Shown here: positions 1 through 5,240 of the stretch, piece after piece
Layout: each line of letters begins with the position of its first letter
Numbering within the stretch: position 1 is the first letter of the stretch
Assembly: GCA_937928335.1 (NCBI GenBank)
Contig: CALFWN010000096.1
Location: 1 to 5,240 of the forward strand
Length of the DNA: 5,240 bases
From: an uncultured Litoreibacter sp.
Lineage (GTDB): Bacteria; Pseudomonadota; Alphaproteobacteria; Rhodobacterales; Rhodobacteraceae
Reading direction: 5' to 3'
Notes under the pieces: generated by a model
Database searches by the model: none
What the model saw: only the letters and a program-made list of their open reading frames with translations
Told to the model about the DNA's origin: nothing
Position numbers and translations under genes: made by a program

Positions 1-1
1 T

Positions 2-1498
2 CAGACGCTGATGGTGGCCTATGCGATTGATGCCATTGAGGCTGATGGCCAGCTTGTGTTCCGCAACCGTGACCTGGCGAAGACCCATCTTTTGGGGGCG
101 GAGGATCATGTCCTGTCAGACGGCGGACAAGCGGTGGTCGAGGCGATCCGTGCCCCGGAGGCGGAGGTTGTCGGGGAGGTGCGGCTTGGATATTCCGCTG
201 GCGACGGGGCATTTGAAAGCCGCATGGTTTCTGCGCGGTTCCCTGATGATGCGGCGGCGCAGATCACGCATAACGAGGTGCCGCTGAGCCTGACGCGGTC
301 AGAGGCCAATAGCGTTGCGGAGCGCTGGCTTTCGGAGGCGCGTGTCGCGCGGGAGAGTTTGCGGCTCAGCGTGCCTCCATCGCGCAGTGAGATACGGGCG
401 GGTGACCTTGTGCGGATGTCTGATGATCAGGGTGCGGAGTTTCGGGTGGACCGGGTGGAGGCCTCGGGCGCGAGGACGCTGGAGGCCACCCGGATCGAGA
501 AACAGATTTACGCGCCAAGCCAGAGCGTGGAAGGCACCCCTGCGCAGCGCGCCTTCAGCGTGCCGATCCCGATCACCACCCAATTCATGGACCTGCCGCT
601 TTTGCGTGGAGATGAGGTGCCGCACGCGCCTTATGTTGCGGTGTCAGCCAATCCCTGGCCCGGTTCTGCTGCGGTCTATGACGCGGCTGAGGATGCGGGC
701 TATGGGTTGAATACCGTGATCGAGCGCCCGTCAATGATAGGGCTTACAACCACCGCGCTTGAATATGCGCAAAGCGGACGTTGGGCGCCCGCGCAGGTGC
801 TGCGGGTTGCCTTGCAGAATGGGGCGCTTAGCTCGGTCGGCCGGTCGGAGGTCTTGAGCGGCAAGAACGTCTTGGCCATTGGGGATGGGTCCGCGACCAA
901 CTGGGAGGCGCTGCAATTTGCCAATGCCAATCTGGTTGCGCCCAATACATATGACCTTTCGGACCTGTTGCGCGGGCAGGCCGGAACGGATGGGGTGATG
1001 CCAAATGTCTGGCCCGTTGGCAGCAGAATTGTTGTCCTTGACGGGGGCCCCACGCAGCTTGAACACAGCCTGTCGCATCGCGACCTTGCGCGGCATTACC
1101 GGGTGGGGCCGGGTTTGAGACCCATCGATGATCCGTCCTATCAACATTATGTCGAGGCGTTTCCCGGCGTGGGATTGCGGCCCTATTCCCCCGTGCATCT
1201 GCGGTCTGCACAAACCGGGAGCGGGTTGGCGTTCAGTTGGGTTCGACGCACCCGGATTGACGGGGACAGCTGGGCCTCCTTCGAGGTGCCTCTTGGAGAG
1301 GATTTGGAGGCCTATCAGTTGCGGATCATGAAGGATGGCTCGGTTTTGCGTGAGGTGATCACGACACAACCGGCCTGGAGCTATCCTGCCGCGCTGCGTG
1401 CGCTGGACGGGGCGGCTGCGCCCTTCGAGGTTCAGGTCGCGCAGATTTCACAAAGTTTCGGGCCTGGGCCCTTTGCAAGGAAGATTATCGATGCCTGA
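2..1498 (+). CDS. GTA/phage tail-tip protein, C-terminal part (RcGTA 'megatron', orfg15 family); 5' end outside window
   Basis: The frame is open from the first base, so the start lies upstream; 498 residues are visible before TGA, while family members run to roughly 1,300. In the Rhodobacter capsulatus GTA the homologue (Rcc01698) forms the tail-tip penetration device at the baseplate, and complete proteins carry an N-terminal TIM-barrel-like domain, not visible here. Visible residues 1-165 resemble the phage tail protein domain (Phage-tail_3 type), with ERWLSEARVARESL near 107-120 followed by an 'RAGDLVRM' segment. A middle beta-rich part contains LLRGQAGTDG (from residue 322), a signature I associate with this family, then 'PVGSRIVVLDGG'. 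Residues about 376-498 form a C-terminal fibronectin III-like region with the YSPVHLRS and FSWVRRTRIDGDSW segments. No stop or frameshift interrupts the visible part. It could belong to a prophage rather than a GTA, but the cysE neighbour and lack of other phage genes favour GTA. The family call comes from motif memory, not a search. Confidence 0.87.
   Translation, partial: QTLMVAYAIDAIEADGQLVFRNRDLAKTHLLGAEDHVLSDGGQAVVEAIRAPEAEVVGEVRLGYSAGDGAFESRMVSARFPDDAAAQITHNEVPLSLTRSEANSVAERWLSEARVARESLRLSVPPSRSEIRAGDLVRMSDDQGAEFRVDRVEASGARTLEATRIEKQIYAPSQSVEGTPAQRAFSVPIPITTQFMDLPLLRGDEVPHAPYVAVSANPWPGSAAVYDAAEDAGYGLNTVIERPSMIGLTTTALEYAQSGRWAPAQVLRVALQNGALSSVGRSEVLSGKNVLAIGDGSATNWEALQFANANLVAPNTYDLSDLLRGQAGTDGVMPNVWPVGSRIVVLDGGPTQLEHSLSHRDLARHYRVGPGLRPIDDPSYQHYVEAFPGVGLRPYSPVHLRSAQTGSGLAFSWVRRTRIDGDSWASFEVPLGEDLEAYQLRIMKDGSVLREVITTQPAWSYPAALRALDGAAAPFEVQVAQISQSFGPGPFARKIIDA
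1477..1483 (+). promoter_or_regulatory. Ribosome binding site of the DUF2793 gene, inside the upstream tail gene
   Basis: AAGGAAG lies 7 bases before the ATG at 1491, within the last codons of the tail gene. It decides the start of the DUF2793 gene: the in-frame ATG at 1398 would add 31 Arg-rich residues that are simply the tail gene read in another frame, and it would place the family's conserved N-terminus internally. Confidence 0.8.
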
Positions 1499-2204
1499 TT
1501 CAGCTAGACTTCAACTGCCCTTTATCGCCGCCGCGCAGGCGCAAAAACATGTCACCGTCAACGAGGCCCTTGCACGGGTCGACGCAATGGTTCAGGTCAC
1601 CGCCGAAAGCCGGAGCCTGCAATCGCCGCCTCTGGTTGTGGGCGAGGGCGAGACCTATCTGATCCCTGCTGGGGCCGTGAACGCGTGGCAAGGTCATGAC
1701 GGCGAGGTGACCAGTTTCCTCAACGGCGCATGGGCCTTCTTTCTGCCGCTTCCTGGGTGGGAAATCTGGGTCTCGGATGAGTTCAAGCGGCTGACCTTCA
1801 CGGGTGATACCTGGATCAACAACGCGCTGGCGGTGTCCAGCAATCAGGCGGCAATGCACGCGGATATTGTCGAGGTTGACCACGTCTTTACCGGCGGGGC
1901 GCTGGAACAAACCGGGTTCGTGATCCCGTCTCATACCAGCGTTTGGGGGATCACCGGGCGGGTGTTGCAGACCATCACGGGTGATCTGAGCGACTGGTCG
2001 CTGGGCGTGGACGGGTCTGCCACGCGCTACGGCGACGGGTTGGGGCTTGGTGCCGGGTCTTGGCTGCGCGGGCTGACGGGGCAGTCTGTCACCTATTACA
2101 ATGCGACGCGGCTGGATCTGACGGCAAATGGCGGCAGTTTTACCGGTGGCGCGGTGCGGTTGGCCGTTCATTTGATGCGGTTTGACTTGCCGTTTGGCGA
2201 CTAG
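1491..2204 (+). CDS. DUF2793 domain protein, probable GTA tail fibre / receptor-binding protein
   Basis: A 237-residue protein, apparently complete. Residues 8-110 match the DUF2793 family as I know it: an N-terminal LPFIAAAQAQKHVTVNEAL segment (8-27), then the beta-rich GEGETYLIP, AWQGHDGEV, FLNGAWAFF and PGWEIWV strands up to TFTGDTWI. Residues about 125-234 form a second Gly/Thr/Ser-rich domain (FTGGALEQTGFVIP, TGRVLQTITG, GLGLGAGSW, TANGGSFTGGAVRLAVHL), a C-terminal module I recall seeing on other rhodobacterial DUF2793 proteins. There is no signal peptide or membrane segment. The gene overlaps the tail-tip gene by 8 bases (ATGCCTGA), so the two are probably translated together and act in the same particle. 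DUF2793 is, from memory, linked to fibre-like proteins of the Rhodobacter capsulatus GTA that are encoded at other loci. Role as a fibre or cell-surface-binding protein is inferred from position and composition; the biochemical function of the domain is not established to my knowledge. Confidence 0.8.
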   Translation: MPDSARLQLPFIAAAQAQKHVTVNEALARVDAMVQVTAESRSLQSPPLVVGEGETYLIPAGAVNAWQGHDGEVTSFLNGAWAFFLPLPGWEIWVSDEFKRLTFTGDTWINNALAVSSNQAAMHADIVEVDHVFTGGALEQTGFVIPSHTSVWGITGRVLQTITGDLSDWSLGVDGSATRYGDGLGLGAGSWLRGLTGQSVTYYNATRLDLTANGGSFTGGAVRLAVHLMRFDLPFGD

Positions 2205-2320
2205 CCGGGCATGGCTGTCGGCGGCGCATCACTGATTTCAAGCTTCTGTGCGGTCGCGCCATTGTCCTTTACCCCCGTCCTTGCTTTGCTGTAGCAGTGA
2301 GGCAACCAAAGGAGACTGTC
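2205..2320. other. Intergenic gap between the GTA end and cysE
   Basis: These 116 bases contain no convincing intrinsic terminator: the only hairpins found are short (AGCC/GGCT at 2203-2216, and GGCGC/GCGCC with a 28-base loop at 2223-2260) and neither is followed by a T tract. A small near-palindrome TGCTGTAGCA sits at 2287-2296. A weak sigma-70-like pair (TTGTCC at 2262-2267 with a poor -10 near 2285-2290) does not justify a promoter call. cysE therefore either has its own unrecognised promoter here or receives read-through from the GTA genes. Confidence 0.5.
2308..2314 (+). promoter_or_regulatory. Ribosome binding site of cysE
   Basis: AAAGGAG stands 6 bases before the ATG at 2321, a strong Shine-Dalgarno match. 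It settles the start, since the alternative in-frame GTG at 2297 has no comparable site upstream and would place this motif inside the coding region. Confidence 0.85.
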
Positions 2321-3130
2321 ATGCAGCATCAGAGCACCCATATCTCGGAAATTGATCCGGTCTGGCAGCGCATCTCGGACGAAGCGCGTGATGCAATTGC
2401 GGAAGAGCCTCTGCTGGGTGGGCTTCTGCATGGCACGATCCTGCATCACCGCACGCTGGAGCGGGCCTTGTCGTTCCGCATCTCCGAAAAGCTCGCCTCT
2501 GCCGAGATGTCGTCCCAGATCCTGCGGGAAATCTCTGACGAGGCTTACGGGTCTGACCCGGAACTTGGCGCGGCCGCACGGGCCGACATCATGGCCGTGT
2601 TCGAGCGCGACCCTGCCTGCCACCGATTTCTGCAACCGCTTGTTTATTTCAAGGGGTTTCAGGCAATTCAGGCATATCGCGTCGGCCATTGGCTGTGGGA
2701 AAACGGTCGCAAGGACCTGTCATATTTCTTCCAGATGCGGGTCAGCGAAATGTTCGGGATTGATATCCATCCTGCCGCCAAGATCGGCCGGGGCATCATG
2801 ATCGACCACGCGCATTCGATTGTTATTGGCGAGACGGCGGTGGTCGGGGATAACGTGTCGATGCTGCATTCCGTGACGCTGGGCGGCACAGGTAAAGAAG
2901 ATGACGACCGGCACCCAAAGATCGAGAACGGGGTGCTGATCGGTGCCGGCGCGAAAGTGCTGGGCAATATTGTCGTCGGGCATTGCTCGCGCGTCGCGGC
3001 GGGTTCTGTGGTTTTGGAAACCGTGCCGCCGATGAAAACCGTTGCTGGCGTTCCTGCCAAGATTGTCGGGGAGGCGGGCTGCTCGCAGCCGTCCATCACG
3101 ATGGATCAGCTGCTGAAAGGCCAGCTCTGA
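2321..3130 (+). CDS. cysE: Serine O-acetyltransferase
   Basis: Cytoplasmic enzyme that transfers acetyl from acetyl-CoA to L-serine, giving O-acetylserine, the precursor that CysK/CysM convert to cysteine. The 269 residues are close to the 273 of Escherichia coli CysE and align along most of the length. An N-terminal helical domain (about 10-145) includes RDPACHRFLQPLVYFKGFQA (96-115). The C-terminal left-handed beta-helix of hexapeptide repeats starts at DIHPAAKIGRG (148). By alignment with E. coli, D148, D162, H163 and H198 correspond to D143, D157, H158 and H193 of the active site; SVTLGGTGK (184-192) and AGVPAKIVG (242-250) are the usual signatures. The start is fixed by the Shine-Dalgarno at 2308-2314. 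The protein ends in KGQL rather than in the C-terminal isoleucine that in E. coli inserts into the CysK active site, so cysteine synthase complex formation may differ. Product identity is secure; expression control is not visible. It is the last gene before a strong terminator. Confidence 0.97.
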   Translation: MQHQSTHISEIDPVWQRISDEARDAIAEEPLLGGLLHGTILHHRTLERALSFRISEKLASAEMSSQILREISDEAYGSDPELGAAARADIMAVFERDPACHRFLQPLVYFKGFQAIQAYRVGHWLWENGRKDLSYFFQMRVSEMFGIDIHPAAKIGRGIMIDHAHSIVIGETAVVGDNVSMLHSVTLGGTGKEDDDRHPKIENGVLIGAGAKVLGNIVVGHCSRVAAGSVVLETVPPMKTVAGVPAKIVGEAGCSQPSITMDQLLKGQL

Positions 3131-3154
3131 CAGATCATCAAGTGTTAAAATTAC

Positions 3155-3188
3155 AAACGGCCGCTGCGGGATGCAGCGGCCGTTTTTT
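3155..3188 (+). terminator. Intrinsic terminator after cysE, probably shared with convergent pdhC
   Basis: A perfect 13-bp stem (3155-3167 with 3173-3185, mostly G/C, closing with AAA/TTT) encloses a 5-base GGGAT loop and runs into six T's at 3183-3188. It lies 24 bases after the cysE stop and 19 bases beyond the pdhC stop on the other strand. Read on the minus strand, the same hairpin is followed by TTTGTAATTTT, a broken T-rich run, so it may also end pdhC transcription, less efficiently. Confidence 0.92.
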
Positions 3189-3207
3189 CTTGTCCGGGTG
3201 ACAGCGC

Positions 3208-4512
3208 TCAGGCCAGCATCATCACCGGGTTTTCCAGATTGTCTTTGATGGCATTGAGCAAGTTTGCCCCAAGCGCGCCGTCAATAACACGGTGATCGAC
3301 GCTCATCGTGGTGGACATAATCGTCGCCACCTTGACCTCACCATCCTCACCAACAATTGGTTTTTTCGTCCCTGCACCCACCGCCAGAATTGCGGAGTGG
3401 GGCGGGTTGATGATCGCGTCGAAATTGTCGATGCCAAACATCCCCAAATTGGAAATCGCAAAGCTGCCGCCCTGATATTCATGCGGGGCCAGCTTGCGGT
3501 CGCGGGCGCGGGCGGCCAGGTCTTTCATCTCCGCCGACAAGGCCGAGAGCGATTTCATATCTGCGTCTTTCAGCACCGGGGTAAACAGCCCGCCCTCAAT
3601 CGCCACGGCCACGGCCACATCGGATGGTTTCAGCGACAAGATACGGTCGCCCGCCCACACGGCGTTGGCCTCAGACACCTGTTGCAATGCCAAAGCGCAG
3701 GCCTTGATGATGAAGTCGTTCACGGACAGCTTCACGCCACGCGGCTCCAGCGATTTGTTCAGCTGGCTGCGGAATTTCAAAAGCGCGTCCAGCTCGATGT
3801 CGCGGCGCAGGTAGAAATGTGGCACGGATTGCTTGGCCTCGGTCAGGCGGGCCGCAATCGTCTTACGCATACCGTCCAGCGACACTTCCTCGAACTCGCG
3901 GTCGGCATAGGTCTTCAAAACCACATCGGTTGAAGGGCCGGTGGCCATCGCAGCCGGGGTCGATGCAGCCGCTGTAGGGGCAGAGGCCGCAGGGGCAGGG
4001 GCGGTGCCGGGTTTGGCGTCCATAACATCCGCCTTAACGATCCGGCCTTTGGGGCCGGTTCCCTTGATCTGGGTCAGATCAAGGCCTTTATCCTTGGCAA
4101 TGCGACGTGCCAGAGGCGAGGCAAACACCCGCGCGCCGTCATGCGCAGTGGCAGAAGCAGGGGCCGCAGCGGGCGCCTCGGCTTTCGGAGCTTCAGCAGC
4201 AGGGGCCGCCGCCGGGGCCGGAGCCGCCGCAGGTGCAGCAGAAGCCGCGCCAATGTCATCCGCGCTTTCCCCCTCTTCCAGGATCACCGCAATGGGCGTG
4301 TTCACCTTCACGCCCTCAGTGCCTTCGCCGACCAGTATCTTTCCGATCACGCCTTCATCGACCGCTTCGAATTCCATCGTGGCCTTGTCGGTTTCGATTT
4401 CCGCCATCACGTCACCAGAGGCCACGGTGTCGCCTTCCTTCACCAGCCATTTGGCCAGCGTGCCTTCCTCCATCGTGGGGGAGAGGGCGGGCATGAGTAG
4501 TTCAATAGGCAT
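3208..4512 (-). CDS. pdhC: Dihydrolipoamide acetyltransferase, E2 of pyruvate dehydrogenase
   Basis: Core subunit of the pyruvate dehydrogenase complex; it takes the acetyl group from E1 on a swinging lipoyl arm and passes it to CoA. The 434 residues show the classic layout. A single lipoyl domain spans 1-78, with the lipoylated lysine K43 in [13 protein letters not shown]. An Ala/Pro linker (about 84-126) leads to a peripheral subunit-binding domain at 128-163 ([28 protein letters not shown]). A second Ala/Pro/Thr linker (about 164-195) precedes the acyltransferase domain at 205-434, with the catalytic motif DHRVIDG (H407, D411). The opening [18 protein letters not shown] is typical of pyruvate E2 rather than 2-oxoglutarate E2, and the pdhB neighbour supports this. 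The ATG start has AAGGAG 8 bases upstream, overlapping the pdhB stop, and only 12 bases separate the two genes, so they are in one operon. One lipoyl domain, versus three in E. coli AceF, is usual for alphaproteobacteria. The gene is complete. Confidence 0.97.
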   Translation of the reverse strand: MPIELLMPALSPTMEEGTLAKWLVKEGDTVASGDVMAEIETDKATMEFEAVDEGVIGKILVGEGTEGVKVNTPIAVILEEGESADDIGAASAAPAAAPAPAAAPAAEAPKAEAPAAAPASATAHDGARVFASPLARRIAKDKGLDLTQIKGTGPKGRIVKADVMDAKPGTAPAPAASAPTAAASTPAAMATGPSTDVVLKTYADREFEEVSLDGMRKTIAARLTEAKQSVPHFYLRRDIELDALLKFRSQLNKSLEPRGVKLSVNDFIIKACALALQQVSEANAVWAGDRILSLKPSDVAVAVAIEGGLFTPVLKDADMKSLSALSAEMKDLAARARDRKLAPHEYQGGSFAISNLGMFGIDNFDAIINPPHSAILAVGAGTKKPIVGEDGEVKVATIMSTTMSVDHRVIDGALGANLLNAIKDNLENPVMMLA

Positions 4513-4520
4513 ATCCGGCT

Positions 4521-4526
4521 CTCCTT
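4521..4526 (-). promoter_or_regulatory. Ribosome binding site of pdhC, overlapping the pdhB stop codon
   Basis: On the minus strand the pdhB stop TAA (4527-4525) runs directly into AAGGAG, 8 bases before the pdhC ATG. Ribosomes finishing pdhB thus stop on the pdhC initiation site, which suggests coupled translation and balanced E1 beta/E2 output. Confidence 0.8.
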
Positions 4527-5240
4527 AGCGGTAGGTGACAGCTTTGACGGCGTCCATGACTTCCTTTGTCGTGGTCAGCGCGAGCTTTTCAAGGTTGGCG
4601 GCGTAGGGCATGGGGACGTCCTTGCCGGTGCAGTTCAGCACGGGTGCATCCAGATAATCGAAGGCCTCTGTCATGATCCGGGCGCTGAGGTAACTGCCGA
4701 TGGAGCAGACGGGGAAACCTTCCTCGACCGTCACGCAACGGTTTGTTTTCTTGACGCTTTCGATCACGGTTGGCAGGTCCATCGGGCGCAGCGTCCGCAG
4801 GTCAATCACTTCTGCCGAGATCCCCTCCTTGGCCAGCTCATCAGCTGCTTCCAGCGCGTATTTCATCCCGATCCCGAAGCTGACGATGGTCACATCCGAC
4901 CCTTCGCGCCAAATCTTGGCTTTGCCGAAGGGCACGGTGTAGTCATCCATCACCGGCACGTCAAAAGAGTGGCCGTAGAGGATTTCATTCTCCAGAAAGA
5001 TCACCGGATTGGGGTCGCGGATCGCGGTTTTCAGCAGGCCTTTGGCGTCGGCTGCGGAATAGGGCATCACCACTTTCAGACCGGGCACCTGACTATACCA
5101 GGTCGCGTAGTCATGGGAGTGCTGGGCACCCACACGCGCGGCGGCACCGTTGGGGCCACGGAACACGATCGGCGCGCCCATCTGGCCGCCCGACATATAC
5201 AAGGTCTTCGCGGCAGAGTTGATGATATGGTCAATTGCCT
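4525..5240 (-). CDS. pdhB: Pyruvate dehydrogenase E1 component subunit beta, C-terminal part; 5' end outside window
   Basis: With the alpha subunit this forms thiamine-diphosphate-dependent E1, which decarboxylates pyruvate and acetylates the lipoyl arm of E2. The 237 visible residues begin inside the pyrimidine-binding transketolase domain ([19 protein letters not shown] at 1-19, FRGPNG at 26-31, [14 protein letters not shown] at 38-50). The transketolase C-terminal domain follows from about 112 ([24 protein letters not shown] at 143-156, [13 protein letters not shown] at 171-183, [13 protein letters not shown] near the end). The frame stays open to the window edge, so the TTG at 5202 is an internal Leu codon and not a start. 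Alphaproteobacterial homologues often have an N-terminal lipoyl domain and about 450-460 residues in all; that part would lie beyond the edge and cannot be confirmed here. The last residues (VTYR) are followed by TAA merged with the pdhC ribosome binding site. No disruptions are seen. Confidence 0.96.
   Translation of the reverse strand, partial: AIDHIINSAAKTLYMSGGQMGAPIVFRGPNGAAARVGAQHSHDYATWYSQVPGLKVVMPYSAADAKGLLKTAIRDPNPVIFLENEILYGHSFDVPVMDDYTVPFGKAKIWREGSDVTIVSFGIGMKYALEAADELAKEGISAEVIDLRTLRPMDLPTVIESVKKTNRCVTVEEGFPVCSIGSYLSARIMTEAFDYLDAPVLNCTGKDVPMPYAANLEKLALTTTKEVMDAVKAVTYR

Noticed and set aside
731..1369. Minus-strand frame of 212 residues opposite the tail gene
   Set aside because: Low-complexity composition, no family resemblance and full overlap with the tail protein frame; a shadow frame.
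1500..2171. A 223-residue minus-strand open frame opposite the DUF2793 gene
   Set aside because: Its product is Arg/Pro/Gln-rich with no recognisable domain, and it lies entirely opposite a gene with a family match and a strong ribosome binding site. High G+C codon bias explains it.
2262..2290. Possible sigma-70-like promoter before cysE (TTGTCC with a weak -10)
   Set aside because: The -10 match is poor and such chance matches are common; not supportable without transcript data.
2287..2296. TGCTGTAGCA near-palindrome just before the cysE ribosome binding site, as an operator
   Set aside because: Only four base pairs per arm, a single copy, and no resemblance to a known operator.
2297..2320. 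Upstream GTG start for cysE adding eight residues
   Set aside because: No Shine-Dalgarno precedes it, and the strong AAAGGAG for the ATG at 2321 would fall within it.
3292..3933. Plus-strand 213-residue frame opposite the pdhC catalytic domain
   Set aside because: His/Arg/Gln-rich, no recognisable domain, fully within pdhC on the other strand.
3931..4240. Repetitive-looking GC-rich stretch that could be a tandem repeat
   Set aside because: It encodes the flexible Ala/Pro linkers of E2, for which such low complexity is normal; no regular repeat unit is seen.
3941..4528. Plus-strand 195-residue Ala/Ser-rich frame opposite pdhC
   Set aside because: It is the antisense of the Ala/Pro linker and lipoyl domain codons of pdhC, and its Ala richness follows from the GCC/GGC-type codons on the coding strand.

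Overview
The window looks like chromosomal DNA of a marine-type alphaproteobacterium of the order Rhodobacterales (roseobacter/Rhodobacter group). I infer this from the high G+C content, the strong codon bias that leaves long shadow frames, and the combination of genes: the 3' end of a gene transfer agent (GTA) tail cluster, a DUF2793 protein, cysE, and an alphaproteobacterial-type pdhB-pdhC pair. No search was run, so genus and species are not assigned.

Layout: positions 1-2204 carry two plus-strand genes, the C-terminal part of the large GTA/phage tail protein (the RcGTA 'megatron', orfg15 family) and a DUF2793 protein that overlaps it by 8 bases. After a 116-base gap with no convincing terminator comes a complete cysE (serine O-acetyltransferase, 2321-3130), also on the plus strand. 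A perfect 13-bp hairpin with a T tract (3155-3188) ends this transcription unit. On the minus strand, converging on that hairpin, are pdhC (E2 of pyruvate dehydrogenase, 3208-4512) and, upstream of it, the 3' part of pdhB (E1 beta, running off the right edge at 5240).

The left half encodes tail-tip and probable fibre/receptor-binding functions of a domesticated phage-like particle. The right half is central metabolism: cysE starts cysteine synthesis from serine and acetyl-CoA, and PdhB/PdhC belong to the complex that makes acetyl-CoA from pyruvate. All visible reading frames look intact. The window holds no tRNA, rRNA, CRISPR array, insertion sequence or integrase that I can support. The most interesting part is the GTA end: a short DUF2793 protein with a distinct C-terminal domain translationally coupled to the tail-tip gene, and the apparent absence of a terminator between the GTA operon and a housekeeping gene.
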